Positions 25,249 through 33,234 of a DNA stretch of 55,607 nucleotides are shown piece by piece. The translations under genes were made by a program, and so were the position numbers. The stretch spans positions 1-55,607 of the forward strand of contig CAYNJY010000007.1 of the NCBI GenBank assembly GCA_964397755.1. The letters are read 5' to 3'. The notes below the pieces were generated by a model. That model made no database searches. It was not told the origin of the DNA and was given only the letters and a program-made list of their open reading frames with translations. Every line of letters begins with the position of its first letter. Position 1 is the stretch's first letter. Source of the stretch: CAYNJY01 sp964397755 (GTDB lineage: Bacteria; Patescibacteriota; Microgenomatia; UBA10105; UBA927).

Positions 25249-26441
25249 AACGATTCCCTCTTGTTTCTCTCGTTGTTATGTTCGTTTTCCTCGTTGCGCT
25301 GGTCAGCCTTCCCTGGAGACACTGGCGAAAGTACGCGATGGTGGTTTCCGCGAGTCGACGGATTCTGGCAAGCTGTAAAACGGAGCAAGACAGGTCATCG
25401 TGCTACGATAGAGCCGTCCCTCTTCTTTTGGGGCGCCTTACCATGGAGCAGGCGTTTCGCGTTCTCGAACGCCTTCAGAATGCTGATCCGGCATACCTGT
25501 ACTGCCATGTCGTGGCCCATAAGCTGAGTTTTGCGGAAAGTGCCAGAGACCCGTCGCGCTGGAAAGATGTGCTTACCCGCTGTCCCTCTGCGCGGTGTAA
25601 CTACGGGTGTCTCCATGGTTCACTCATGCAGCGATTTCAGAACGAAGTTCTCACCGATCAGCAGATAACCGAAGCACGTGCCGATCTTCGCAGTGTCTGC
25701 GAGAGTCGGCCGGGTTTTTTTCCCACACAGCTAGATCGTTCAATGTGTTACCACGCCATGGGGCATCTGGCGATGTTTCTTACCGGTGCTGATTTAGATC
25801 GGGCAAGCAGTGTCTGCTACAAGCTCACTGATGGCCTAGAAGGCTATGACCTTCTGGGGACCTGTCTTGAGGGCGTTTTTATGACGGTCTTTCAGGGTGT
25901 TGAACCAGAAGATTTTGTCCTCGTTATCAAGATCAAGCCGCGTCCGGAGGAGGTAGCAACATTCTGCGGCAGACAAGATGACCGTGAACGACGCGCGTGC
26001 TTCCGCGAATCATATCCACTCTTTGCCAACCAGATGCAGACGCCGGAGGGCGGGAAGGCGTTTTGTTCCTATGCATGGGACGAAGAGAGCCGAGAAGACT
26101 GTTTCCGAATTCTCATTACTGTCCTTACAACGAATTGGTTTAGCGAGAAAGATGGGCAGGAAAACCTGGCGAGCTACTGCAGGGGTATTCCGCCGGAGTA
26201 TGGAGAGCGCTGCTACGCGTGGGCTGCTACCCGGCTCGTGCAAATAGATCCGATCCGCCAGCTGACGGAGGCGGTTGCCGTATGCAATCGGTTAGCAGGC
26301 TTTGGAGACGCGACGCCGTGCTTTGCCGACCTCGTGGCCTATGCAGACCAGTCGTTTCATCCAGAAGCTCTTGACCGTACCCGCTATTGCCAGAAGCTTC
26401 CACACCCATGGCGTGACGCCTGTAGGGAAGGTAACCCATGA
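25245..26441 (+). CDS. CH-family exported Cys/His-rich protein, A type
   Basis: 398 residues from ATG 25245 (ATGA overlap; a frame from 25206 lies inside the previous gene). Membrane helix about 5-22. S-C-Y-D-R-A-V-P precedes C-H-V-V-A-H (87-92), C-N-Y-G-C-L-H-G (118-125), C-Y-H-A-M-G-H (168-174), then C-L-E-G-V-F-M-T-V-F-Q. C-terminal Cys pairs end C-Q-K-L-P-H-P-W-R-D-A-C. Motif 1 has Ala where most A-type members have Gly. It closely resembles 14271-15473 and 33231-34451. Confidence 0.77.
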   Translation: MKRFPLVSLVVMFVFLVALVSLPWRHWRKYAMVVSASRRILASCKTEQDRSSCYDRAVPLLLGRLTMEQAFRVLERLQNADPAYLYCHVVAHKLSFAESARDPSRWKDVLTRCPSARCNYGCLHGSLMQRFQNEVLTDQQITEARADLRSVCESRPGFFPTQLDRSMCYHAMGHLAMFLTGADLDRASSVCYKLTDGLEGYDLLGTCLEGVFMTVFQGVEPEDFVLVIKIKPRPEEVATFCGRQDDRERRACFRESYPLFANQMQTPEGGKAFCSYAWDEESREDCFRILITVLTTNWFSEKDGQENLASYCRGIPPEYGERCYAWAATRLVQIDPIRQLTEAVAVCNRLAGFGDATPCFADLVAYADQSFHPEALDRTRYCQKLPHPWRDACREGNP

Positions 26442-27991
26442 AAAATAGACAGTTGTTCCCCGGTCGGCGAAAAATCTGGTACGCCGTTGGCATCGGTATT
26501 CTTGCTATTGTAGTGGTGTGGTATGGGAACTATACTGCCCGAGAACGCCAGGCATCAAAATTACCACTTCGTGGTACCGCACGCATAGCGCTCACTGAAA
26601 AGGGGTATGAACCCGAGGAGCTTACGGTCGAAGTCGGAACTGTTGTTACCTTTTCCACGAAAACCGGGAAACATCACTGGCCAGCAAGCAACCTTCATCC
26701 AACGCACGACCTCTACGCAGAGTTTGATCCGCGAAAGCCCATAAGTCCTGACGAGACGTGGTCGTTTCAGTTTATGAGAGAAGGTACGTGGGGCTTCCAC
26801 GATCACCTTTCTCCCTACTATACAGGAAGAATTACCGTGGTGCCGGTTGCAACCCAGTTAGCTAAGAGAACCATCGCACCCTTATTTGTGTTTCCGGCAT
26901 GGGAGGGTACCGGTGGGCAGAAGACTGATGTCGACACGTGTGAAGGGGCAGACTCCTCGAACAAGAAAGAGTGCTGGAACCAAGCGGTCCGTACGATAGT
27001 GCAGACGAATGGTGTAGCGAGCGGACTGGCGACGATTGCCCGTTTGTCTCAAAGCGATTCGGGGTTTGCTGCGTTTTGTCATGAACTCACACACATCGTG
27101 GGCCAGAAAGCCTATGCGGAGTTTTCTGCAAACAAAAAACTTGCGTTGACTACCGCGACGTCGATCTGCGCGTTTGGCTTCTACCACGGATTTATGGAGG
27201 CAATGGTGGTTAGTGGGGGAAGCATCGAGGAAGCACGGAGGCTCTGCTCCTACGTCGATGCGACGCTGGGATCAGAAACGCCGAACGCAGTCTATGCCTG
27301 CTACCACGGCATCGGCCACGGGACCACCGATATACACAATCCTATCTATCGTGCCAACGAGTGGGCAGTGATCCAACGGGCGCTCTCCTTCTGTGACCGG
27401 TTTGCGACACAAGAGGAACAGCGCACCCTCTGTGCGACGGGTGTGTTTGACTCAGTTTCTCTGGCCTATTACAACAGCGAGAACGGCATGGTGATGCGTC
27501 GCGATGATCCCTTGTGGCTCTGCAAAGAGCAGCCGGTGCGATTTAAAGAGGCATGCTACCGGGATCTGATGCCCGCGGTTCTCTGGCTGGGAGAGCATAC
27601 GCTTGAAAAATCCGCGCCCATCGTTCTTGCGCACGCCGAGGAACAGTATCGCGCGCTTGCTCTAGAGACAATAGCAGAAAATAGCGTGCGGTTTATGATA
27701 GGGAAAAAACCGCTCACAGATGCAGTTGATCTGTGTCGTTCTTACCAGTCATACTGGGATGAATGTATCGGTGGGATAGCGGCAGGCATCATCCAGTTTG
27801 GCCCGGCTGAGGAGGAGTACCGGGAGGCGCTTTCGTTTTGTGCAAGTCCGGTGTTAACTGACGATGAGCGCGCGCGGTGTTACCAGGGCGTAATAGCCAC
27901 AATAAAAGGCCGTTATAGCAGGATCAAGGTAGAGATGATTTGTGCCTTGCTACCTCTATCATATCGCAAAGGCTGTGCTGATTCGTTGTAA
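26438..27991 (+). CDS. Cupredoxin-like domain fused to CH-family module, D type
   Basis: 517 residues. Membrane helix about 13-30. Cupredoxin-like domain about 46-135 with H-H-W-P-A-S-N-L-H-P-T-H (79-90), F-D-P-R-K-P-I and F-H-D-H (120-123) before Y-T-G-R-I-T-V; again no Cys in the copper loop. A linker with C-E-G-A-D-S-S-N-K-K-E-C leads to C-H-E-L-T-H (214-219), C-A-F-G-F-Y-H-G (244-251) and C-Y-H-G-I-G-H-G (288-295). It ends in Cys-paired hairpins. ATGA overlap with the upstream A-type gene. It is the intact reference for the gap-broken gene at 31611. Confidence 0.8.
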   Translation: MKNRQLFPGRRKIWYAVGIGILAIVVVWYGNYTARERQASKLPLRGTARIALTEKGYEPEELTVEVGTVVTFSTKTGKHHWPASNLHPTHDLYAEFDPRKPISPDETWSFQFMREGTWGFHDHLSPYYTGRITVVPVATQLAKRTIAPLFVFPAWEGTGGQKTDVDTCEGADSSNKKECWNQAVRTIVQTNGVASGLATIARLSQSDSGFAAFCHELTHIVGQKAYAEFSANKKLALTTATSICAFGFYHGFMEAMVVSGGSIEEARRLCSYVDATLGSETPNAVYACYHGIGHGTTDIHNPIYRANEWAVIQRALSFCDRFATQEEQRTLCATGVFDSVSLAYYNSENGMVMRRDDPLWLCKEQPVRFKEACYRDLMPAVLWLGEHTLEKSAPIVLAHAEEQYRALALETIAENSVRFMIGKKPLTDAVDLCRSYQSYWDECIGGIAAGIIQFGPAEEEYREALSFCASPVLTDDERARCYQGVIATIKGRYSRIKVEMICALLPLSYRKGCADSL

Positions 27992-28006
27992 TTGAAGATA
28001 GGTTCT

Positions 28007-28498
28007 ATGAATAGTAAAACGAGTCTGGTCAGATACCGCAGAACGAAATTTTTCATTGCGTTGGGATTTGTCGGATACGTTGCTGCAGGTCTTGTAACGG
28101 ATCGACTTCCCGAAGGAGAGCTCTATCCCTTTCTCTCTTGGCAATTTTTTTCGGATATACCTAACAGGCTGCCTATGTATGAAGTACGGATATTGGGTGT
28201 TGGGCCGACCAGCCTTAAGGAACCCGTGTGGTATCGTGACGACGACGGTACCTATACGAAAAAAACTGTTGATCCATCGGTCTACGCCCTTATACTGCTG
28301 TTTTTTGGCCGTGCGCTGGAAGAACAATCGAATCAATCAATTATTCCAAAGTATCAGCGCCTATTGGAAGAAACATTTCGTTATCCTGATACCCGGTACG
28401 AGATAGTAAAATTTGAATACGATCCAGTGATGTTTATAACAAAAAGTGAAGTCAGAGAGACTGTTTCCGTTGCTACGCTGACTGCCGGGCAGGAGTAA
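28007..28498 (+). CDS. Hypothetical membrane-associated partner of the HTTM protein
   Basis: 163 residues from ATG 28007, preceded by a GATAGG ribosome site; the upstream in-frame TTG at 27992 is less likely. One hydrophobic segment (about 16-34) is followed by L-Y-P-F-L-S-W-Q-F-F-S-D-I-P-N, a block I associate with small proteins encoded next to HTTM-domain genes. The rest is mixed alpha/beta with no Cys. The next gene starts four bases after its stop. Probably works with the HTTM protein; function unknown. Confidence 0.6.
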   Translation: MNSKTSLVRYRRTKFFIALGFVGYVAAGLVTDRLPEGELYPFLSWQFFSDIPNRLPMYEVRILGVGPTSLKEPVWYRDDDGTYTKKTVDPSVYALILLFFGRALEEQSNQSIIPKYQRLLEETFRYPDTRYEIVKFEYDPVMFITKSEVRETVSVATLTAGQE

Positions 28499-28502
28499 TC
28501 AT

Positions 28503-29477
28503 ATGAAGAGAACTATACAACGCCTCGATCAATTTCTCACGCGAGGTTTTTCACTGTCAAAGGCGGCAAAAGACCCCGACGTTTTCGTCAAAGCCCAGAG
28601 TCTCGTCATGCGCTTCTACGCCATTGTGGTATTCCTCGCCGCGTTTGGGTACGGCAATCAGCGCTTGACAAATGAGCAGCCTATGTTTCCGCTGTGGTCT
28701 ATTTTTTGGGCACGCTGGGTGTCATACAACGTTGCTGTGGCTGTCGTACGATCGCTCTACGTTTTGGGAAGTTTGGCTGGTGCATTGTTCCCGCTGAATC
28801 TCATGGCTCGACTCGCTGTATTTCTGGGTATTTTAGAGTACCACGCCTTCATCAGTTCGTTTGAGCAGCCCAACCATCAGATGTATCCGTGGCTCTATAC
28901 CGCTTTTATTCTTCTTTTCCTGCCACGAAACAGCCAAACAGTAGGGGGCAAACGCATGTTTCTCCTCGTTGTCTGGGCCGCGCAGGCATTTTTTCTCTTG
29001 ACCTACAGCATGGGAGGAGTTTCAAAACTGTATTGGGCGGTGGTTCAGACCTTCCGTGGCGATATATCTGCCTTTCATCCGATGGCATTTGCCTACCAGA
29101 TTGCTGGGTGGATGATCCAAGCCGGCGAAGCGGGTATTCTCGGGGGATTTATCCTCAAACACCCTTGGGTTGGATGGTTTCCGTACCTTCTCATGATATA
29201 CCTCCAGACGTTTGCTCTCCTTGCTGCATTCCGGCCGCGTCTTCACCGACTGTGGGCATGGGGCTTGGTCTGCTTTCACATCGGGACGCAGGTGACCATG
29301 GGGATCTACTTTTACGAATCGATACTCCTCCTTCTTGTTCTTTTCTTTGATACGCCGTTTGCTCCACGTGGATTATCGTGGCGGGATATTTTTGACGACC
29401 TGCCATTGTTTGGTATCCTGATTCGGAAACTCAGGAGAAAACAGATAGCACGGGTTTCAGGGAGTACAAGGCAATGA
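28503..29477 (+). CDS. HTTM-domain (vitamin K-dependent carboxylase-like) membrane protein
   Basis: 324 residues with about seven hydrophobic helices. It has the layout of HTTM proteins, the bacterial relatives of the membrane part of gamma-glutamyl carboxylase. Y-S-M-G-G-V-S-K-L-Y-W near residue 165 resembles the conserved G-x2-K-L block holding the key Lys in that family. It lacks the extra lumenal beta domain of the animal enzyme, so carboxylase activity is not implied. It lies inside the CH-family operon with its small partner upstream and an ATGA overlap into the fused CH-family gene downstream. A VKOR-like gene lies 6 kb downstream, which recalls the vitamin K cycle pairing. Confidence 0.65.
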   Translation: MKRTIQRLDQFLTRGFSLSKAAKDPDVFVKAQSLVMRFYAIVVFLAAFGYGNQRLTNEQPMFPLWSIFWARWVSYNVAVAVVRSLYVLGSLAGALFPLNLMARLAVFLGILEYHAFISSFEQPNHQMYPWLYTAFILLFLPRNSQTVGGKRMFLLVVWAAQAFFLLTYSMGGVSKLYWAVVQTFRGDISAFHPMAFAYQIAGWMIQAGEAGILGGFILKHPWVGWFPYLLMIYLQTFALLAAFRPRLHRLWAWGLVCFHIGTQVTMGIYFYESILLLLVLFFDTPFAPRGLSWRDIFDDLPLFGILIRKLRRKQIARVSGSTRQ

Positions 29478-31597
29478 ATAAGCAGGTCGTAGGAACGAGG
29501 CAGACTATCATTGTGTTCATCCTCATCGCGGTGGCGGCTATAGAGGCCGTAATCCTTTTTGGGAGTCCGGTCGGATGGCCCGGTGCGTTTTATAGGAACC
29601 TTCGTTCTACAACCATTGTAAAACGGTGTACAAACGAGCGCGACTCCTCGGCCTGTTATACGAGGGAAATTGCCACGCTTGCACGGCGCGTATCGTTTGA
29701 AGAAGCGTTCGCCATAACGAAGGCCGTGCAGAAAAGTGATCCATCGTTTGCCTATTGTCATGTAGTAGGCCATGCCATAAGCAGCGCCGAAACCAGCAAA
29801 AACCCGGTTGCGTGGAAAGATGTAGCAGCTCGTTGTCCCTCCGGCGTCTGCTCCAACGGCTGCATCCATGGCGCGTTTCAGGAGCGATTCCGCTCCGAGT
29901 CGCTTGAGAACACGCCCCGCAGCGACGTACTTGCCGAGATTGAGAACGCGTGCGAACCCAGACAAACGTGGCAGCCAACGGGAATGGAACGGGCCACCTG
30001 CTACCACGCGCTCGGGCACCTCCTCATGTATATAACGAAAGCAGACATAGTCGATTCTACCAAGCTGTGCGACAGACTGGCGCAGAAAAAGGAACAGGGA
30101 GATTTCCGCAGGGTCTGCTACGACGGTGCGTTCATGCAGATATTCCAACCGCTTGAACAGGAGGACAAGGCCCTTCTGGCAGGAAAAGAGGTATCCCAGA
30201 GTATGCATAAGACATTTTGTTCTTCATTTGATTCTCCTCTTAAGCGGGCGTCGTGTTGGGCTGAAGGGTGGCCGATCTACTTCGACACCATAGTGTCTCC
30301 GGGCGGAATAGCCCGGTACTGTCAGTACCTACCTGAGCTAGATCAGCCACAGTGTATGAACGCCATGGTGTATATCCTCGCCGTTCAGCTTCGGTTTGAT
30401 GAAGAGGAGATAGCCGATCGTTGTCAAGCACTCGATGAGCAGTGGCACGGGAGATGCTGGGGGCAAGTTGCCTCTCGGTTTATCGAAACTGACCGCGGAA
30501 ACTTGCCGCGGGCTCTCGCCTGGTGCAGCCGCGCACCAAAACAGGCGGCCGAAGAGTGCTATCAGGAGCTAGTTTCTGCGGTTCGGTTTAATTTCCCATC
30601 TGACTCAAAAGAGGTCGCGAGCATCTGCGCGACTATTCCAAACCAGTGGAAGCGGGAGTGCAATAGAGAGGTGATGGGAGCATTTTTCCAACCGACGTTT
30701 GACCCGCAGGGAGTAAAGAACATGCTGCGTCTTCGCATCAGTTCACGCGGCATTGAGGAAACGTACGGGGAGCTTGCGAACGTTGTTGCAGATGAAACGA
30801 TCGAGACACAGCACGCCGTTGCGCATATGTTCGGAGAACTTGCGTATGAGAAAGAGGGTGACAAGGCAGTCCGGGTGTGCGACGCGCGGTTTGGATTCGG
30901 CTGTTACCATACCGTGTTCGGACGGGCCATGGCGCAAAAAGGGAAAAAGATTGTTCGAAGGCTCGATGAGGAGTGCTTAAAAAAACACGGTCCCGGAGGG
31001 CTCGGATGCCCGCATGGCATCGGCCATGGTCTCGGAGAGTATCTCGGCCCTGATAAGCTAGGAGAACAGCTCGATCTTTGTAGCAAGCTTTCATGGCCTC
31101 ATCCGCTACTGGGTTGTAGCGACGGGGTGTTTATGGAGTATTTCTTTCCGGTTATTACTGATGGGAACAAGTTGTCGCCATCTGTGCGACCGAGAGGAGA
31201 TGCTGATGTATATAAACCATGTGATGATGTCGGTGGAAAATACAAGAAAGCATGTTATTTCGCGCTTCCCTCTTGGTGGTTTGACACGAGCGGCGGGAAC
31301 GTCTCTGAGGTTATTTCCAATTGCGCAAACGTCGCTTCTGGCGACGATCGAAGCTACTGTTCCTTGGGGATAGGCTATACGCTGGGTCCGAAGCTACGCT
31401 ATGAGGCAGCGTCTACGAGAGCGGCGTGTGATCAGATCTCTGATATGACAGGACGGATCGCGTGCCGGGCGGGCGCATCGTTTGCCTTCTTTGCCAACGA
31501 AGCGTATCGCAGCCAAGCCGGCGAACTCTGTTCTGGCAGACCCGCGGAAGAAGCAAGCTGTCTTGCGGAAAGAGCCCGTATGTACCCGGGTCTTTAG
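29474..31597 (+). CDS. Two-module CH-family protein (A-type module fused to C-type module)
   Basis: 707 residues, about twice the usual length. N-terminal helix about 11-29. Module 1 (A type): C-H-V-V-G-H (95-100), C-S-N-G-C-I-H-G (126-133), C-Y-H-A-L-G-H (176-182), with F-I-E-T-D-R-G-N hairpins to about residue 400. Module 2 (C type): T-Q-H-A-V-A-H at 445-451, where Gln again replaces motif 1 Cys, G-C-Y-H-T (476-480), C-P-H-G-I-G-H-G (512-519), then C-S-D-G-V-F-M-E-Y-F-F-P-V. Module 1 resembles 19161-20387 and module 2 resembles 21619-22575, which are nearly adjacent genes; their fusion is a likely origin. It starts in an ATGA overlap with the HTTM gene. Confidence 0.8.
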   Translation: MNKQVVGTRQTIIVFILIAVAAIEAVILFGSPVGWPGAFYRNLRSTTIVKRCTNERDSSACYTREIATLARRVSFEEAFAITKAVQKSDPSFAYCHVVGHAISSAETSKNPVAWKDVAARCPSGVCSNGCIHGAFQERFRSESLENTPRSDVLAEIENACEPRQTWQPTGMERATCYHALGHLLMYITKADIVDSTKLCDRLAQKKEQGDFRRVCYDGAFMQIFQPLEQEDKALLAGKEVSQSMHKTFCSSFDSPLKRASCWAEGWPIYFDTIVSPGGIARYCQYLPELDQPQCMNAMVYILAVQLRFDEEEIADRCQALDEQWHGRCWGQVASRFIETDRGNLPRALAWCSRAPKQAAEECYQELVSAVRFNFPSDSKEVASICATIPNQWKRECNREVMGAFFQPTFDPQGVKNMLRLRISSRGIEETYGELANVVADETIETQHAVAHMFGELAYEKEGDKAVRVCDARFGFGCYHTVFGRAMAQKGKKIVRRLDEECLKKHGPGGLGCPHGIGHGLGEYLGPDKLGEQLDLCSKLSWPHPLLGCSDGVFMEYFFPVITDGNKLSPSVRPRGDADVYKPCDDVGGKYKKACYFALPSWWFDTSGGNVSEVISNCANVASGDDRSYCSLGIGYTLGPKLRYEAASTRAACDQISDMTGRIACRAGASFAFFANEAYRSQAGELCSGRPAEEASCLAERARMYPGL

Positions 31598-31610
31598 GAA
31601 GGAGAGCCGT

Positions 31611-32189
31611 ATGGTGGTGAAGAAAGAATTTTTCCTCCTCGCTGCCGTGGTATTGGGAGTAGTCGGGCTGGCGTGGATGGCAAAGGGGATTTTTGACGAA
31701 GGAATCGCGGGGGGCAACCGGTGGGTTACCGTAACAGTTTCAGCGAGTGGCTTTCGGCCGCGGGCAGTCACTGTCAATGAGGGTGACACCGTTGCCTTCC
31801 GGACCGTTTCGGGAGAGAGATTTTGGCCGGCAAGCGACCTGCACCCACTGCACCTGTTATACCCCGAATTTGACCCCAAGAAGCCGATCGACCCCGGTGA
31901 TCGTTGGCAGTTTGTCTTTACCCGGGTCGGAACTTGGTATTACCATGATCACGTTAACCCCACAATGAGAGGCGTGATTCGCGTGTTGTCAAAAGAGAAA
32001 AGAGAGAGAAGAATAACAAGAGGAGAACGCGCTGCCGGTGCCGACACGAACAAAAACTCCGCATCGCAAAAAACCTGCCAGAAGAGAGAGGACAGCGACG
32101 GCGATCCACAGGTGTGTTGGGAGGAATTCTTTGGTGGGGTCGTCCGGCAGAAGGGTGTCGAACCGGCGCTCGCGCAGTCCGCCGGCTGA
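31611..32189 (+). CDS. N-terminal part of a cupredoxin/CH-family D-type gene (broken near gap)
   Basis: Starts at ATG 31611 behind an AGGAAGGAG ribosome site. Signal anchor about 7-25, then a cupredoxin-like domain with W-P-A-S-D-L-H-P-L-H (72-81) and Y-H-D-H (111-114), and a linker with two Cys. The frame stops at 32189, 28 bases before a 10-base N run; comparison with 26438-27991 shows that the CH module should continue at once. The coding potential resumes after the gap in another frame (next entry), so these are two parts of one gene split by poor sequence at contig ends, not a natural stop. Confidence 0.72.
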   Translation: MVVKKEFFLLAAVVLGVVGLAWMAKGIFDEGIAGGNRWVTVTVSASGFRPRAVTVNEGDTVAFRTVSGERFWPASDLHPLHLLYPEFDPKKPIDPGDRWQFVFTRVGTWYYHDHVNPTMRGVIRVLSKEKRERRITRGERAAGADTNKNSASQKTCQKREDSDGDPQVCWEEFFGGVVRQKGVEPALAQSAG

Positions 32190-32217
32190 ACCGGTCCCTC
32201 GCGCGCCGACGCATGAA

Positions 32218-32227
32218 NNNNNNNNNN
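32218..32227. other. Assembly gap (10 N)
   Basis: Ten undetermined bases inside the cupredoxin/CH-family gene. The bases before it (about 32170-32217) do not match the expected protein and contain a stop in frame, while a similar GCTCGCGC string occurs on both sides, which suggests misjoined contig ends. Confidence 0.95.
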
Positions 32228-33234
32228 CGCTCGCGCTCCTTCTCTCGTTGCGCCCCGGATCGGGAGAGCTTACCGCGAAGTGCCACGTGTTTGCCCATCG
32301 GATTGGCGAGGAGGCTTTTTGGCTCTATATAAAAACACGCCGTCTGCCGGCGTCAAGCCATATACCTCTCTGCGGCTATGGCTTCTTCCATGGATTTATG
32401 CAGGAGTTCGTCTCCCACGGCGGCGGGAGTCCGAAAGAGGCAGTGAGCATGTGCCAGGCGATAAGAGTAGGCAAGATCACGGGCGTAAGGGTCGAGGAGC
32501 AATGCTACCATGGCATCGGCCACGGGATTATTTTCTCGTTGTTTCCGGATTATCAGAACGATCCAGAAGCTCTGACCCAGAGAGGTCTTGAAGAGTGCAA
32601 GCGGTGGCTTCCGGATGAGCTGGAGTGTTTCAACGGTATTTTTGGAGGTATGGTAGCCCTCGCTTTCGGCCATCACGGTTATTCGCTTGCGCCCAATCGT
32701 GACGATCCGTTTTGGTTGTGCCAACAGCAAGAGGCGCGATACCAGCTATCCTGTTATGATCAGTTTGTCCCAGTGGTGTTTGGTTTGGAGAGGAGAGACA
32801 TTCGAGCCGCAGCGGCGCACCTGCGGCAGATCGGCGATGACACCATTACCCGCTACACCATGGAGCACTTGGGAAGCATGCTTCTTTACGGGGGAATCTT
32901 TACCATAGATAATCCAGGTACATCGCTCCAGGAAATGAAAGCGCTCTGTGCTCACGTAGGGGGACCCCATGATTTTGCGGAGTATTGTCTTCGTGGTTTT
33001 GTCAAGGCGCTTGTTGGCTCGGTGGAAGAAGAGAGACTGCCGAATTTTCTCGGAACGTTTTGCAAGGCAGCACCACATATTCCGAACGAAGAGGAGGCAT
33101 GTGCCGATGCGTTCGCAAAGCAAGTCTATTATGCGTATGGATTAACGAAAGGCGATGAGTTGTGTCAACTCATGGGCGGAATCTACGAAGGTGTGTGTCG
33201 GGAAGTTCGAGGGAGGTTTGAAAACCAGCTATGA
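32228..33234 (+). CDS. C-terminal part of the gap-broken cupredoxin/CH-family D-type gene
   Basis: About 335 residues continue the gene begun at 31611. They contain the whole D-type signature region: K-C-H-V-F-A-H, C-G-Y-G-F-F-H-G-F-M and C-Y-H-G-I-G-H-G, then C-F-N-G-I-F-G-G and Cys-paired hairpins to C-Q-L-M-G-G-I-Y-E-G-V-C. The stop overlaps the next gene by ATGA. Joined with 31611-32189 the protein would be about 540 residues, similar to 26438-27991. Confidence 0.75.

Noticed and set aside
29312..30208. 298-codon minus-strand frame
   Set aside because: It is antisense to the HTTM gene end and the fused CH-family gene and has no domain or start signal.
22572..33234. CH-family as c-type cytochromes or as HExxH metalloproteases
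   Set aside because: There is no C-x2-C-H haem motif in register and no H-E-x2-H; the C-H-x3-H and C-Y-H-x2-G-H patterns fit neither class.
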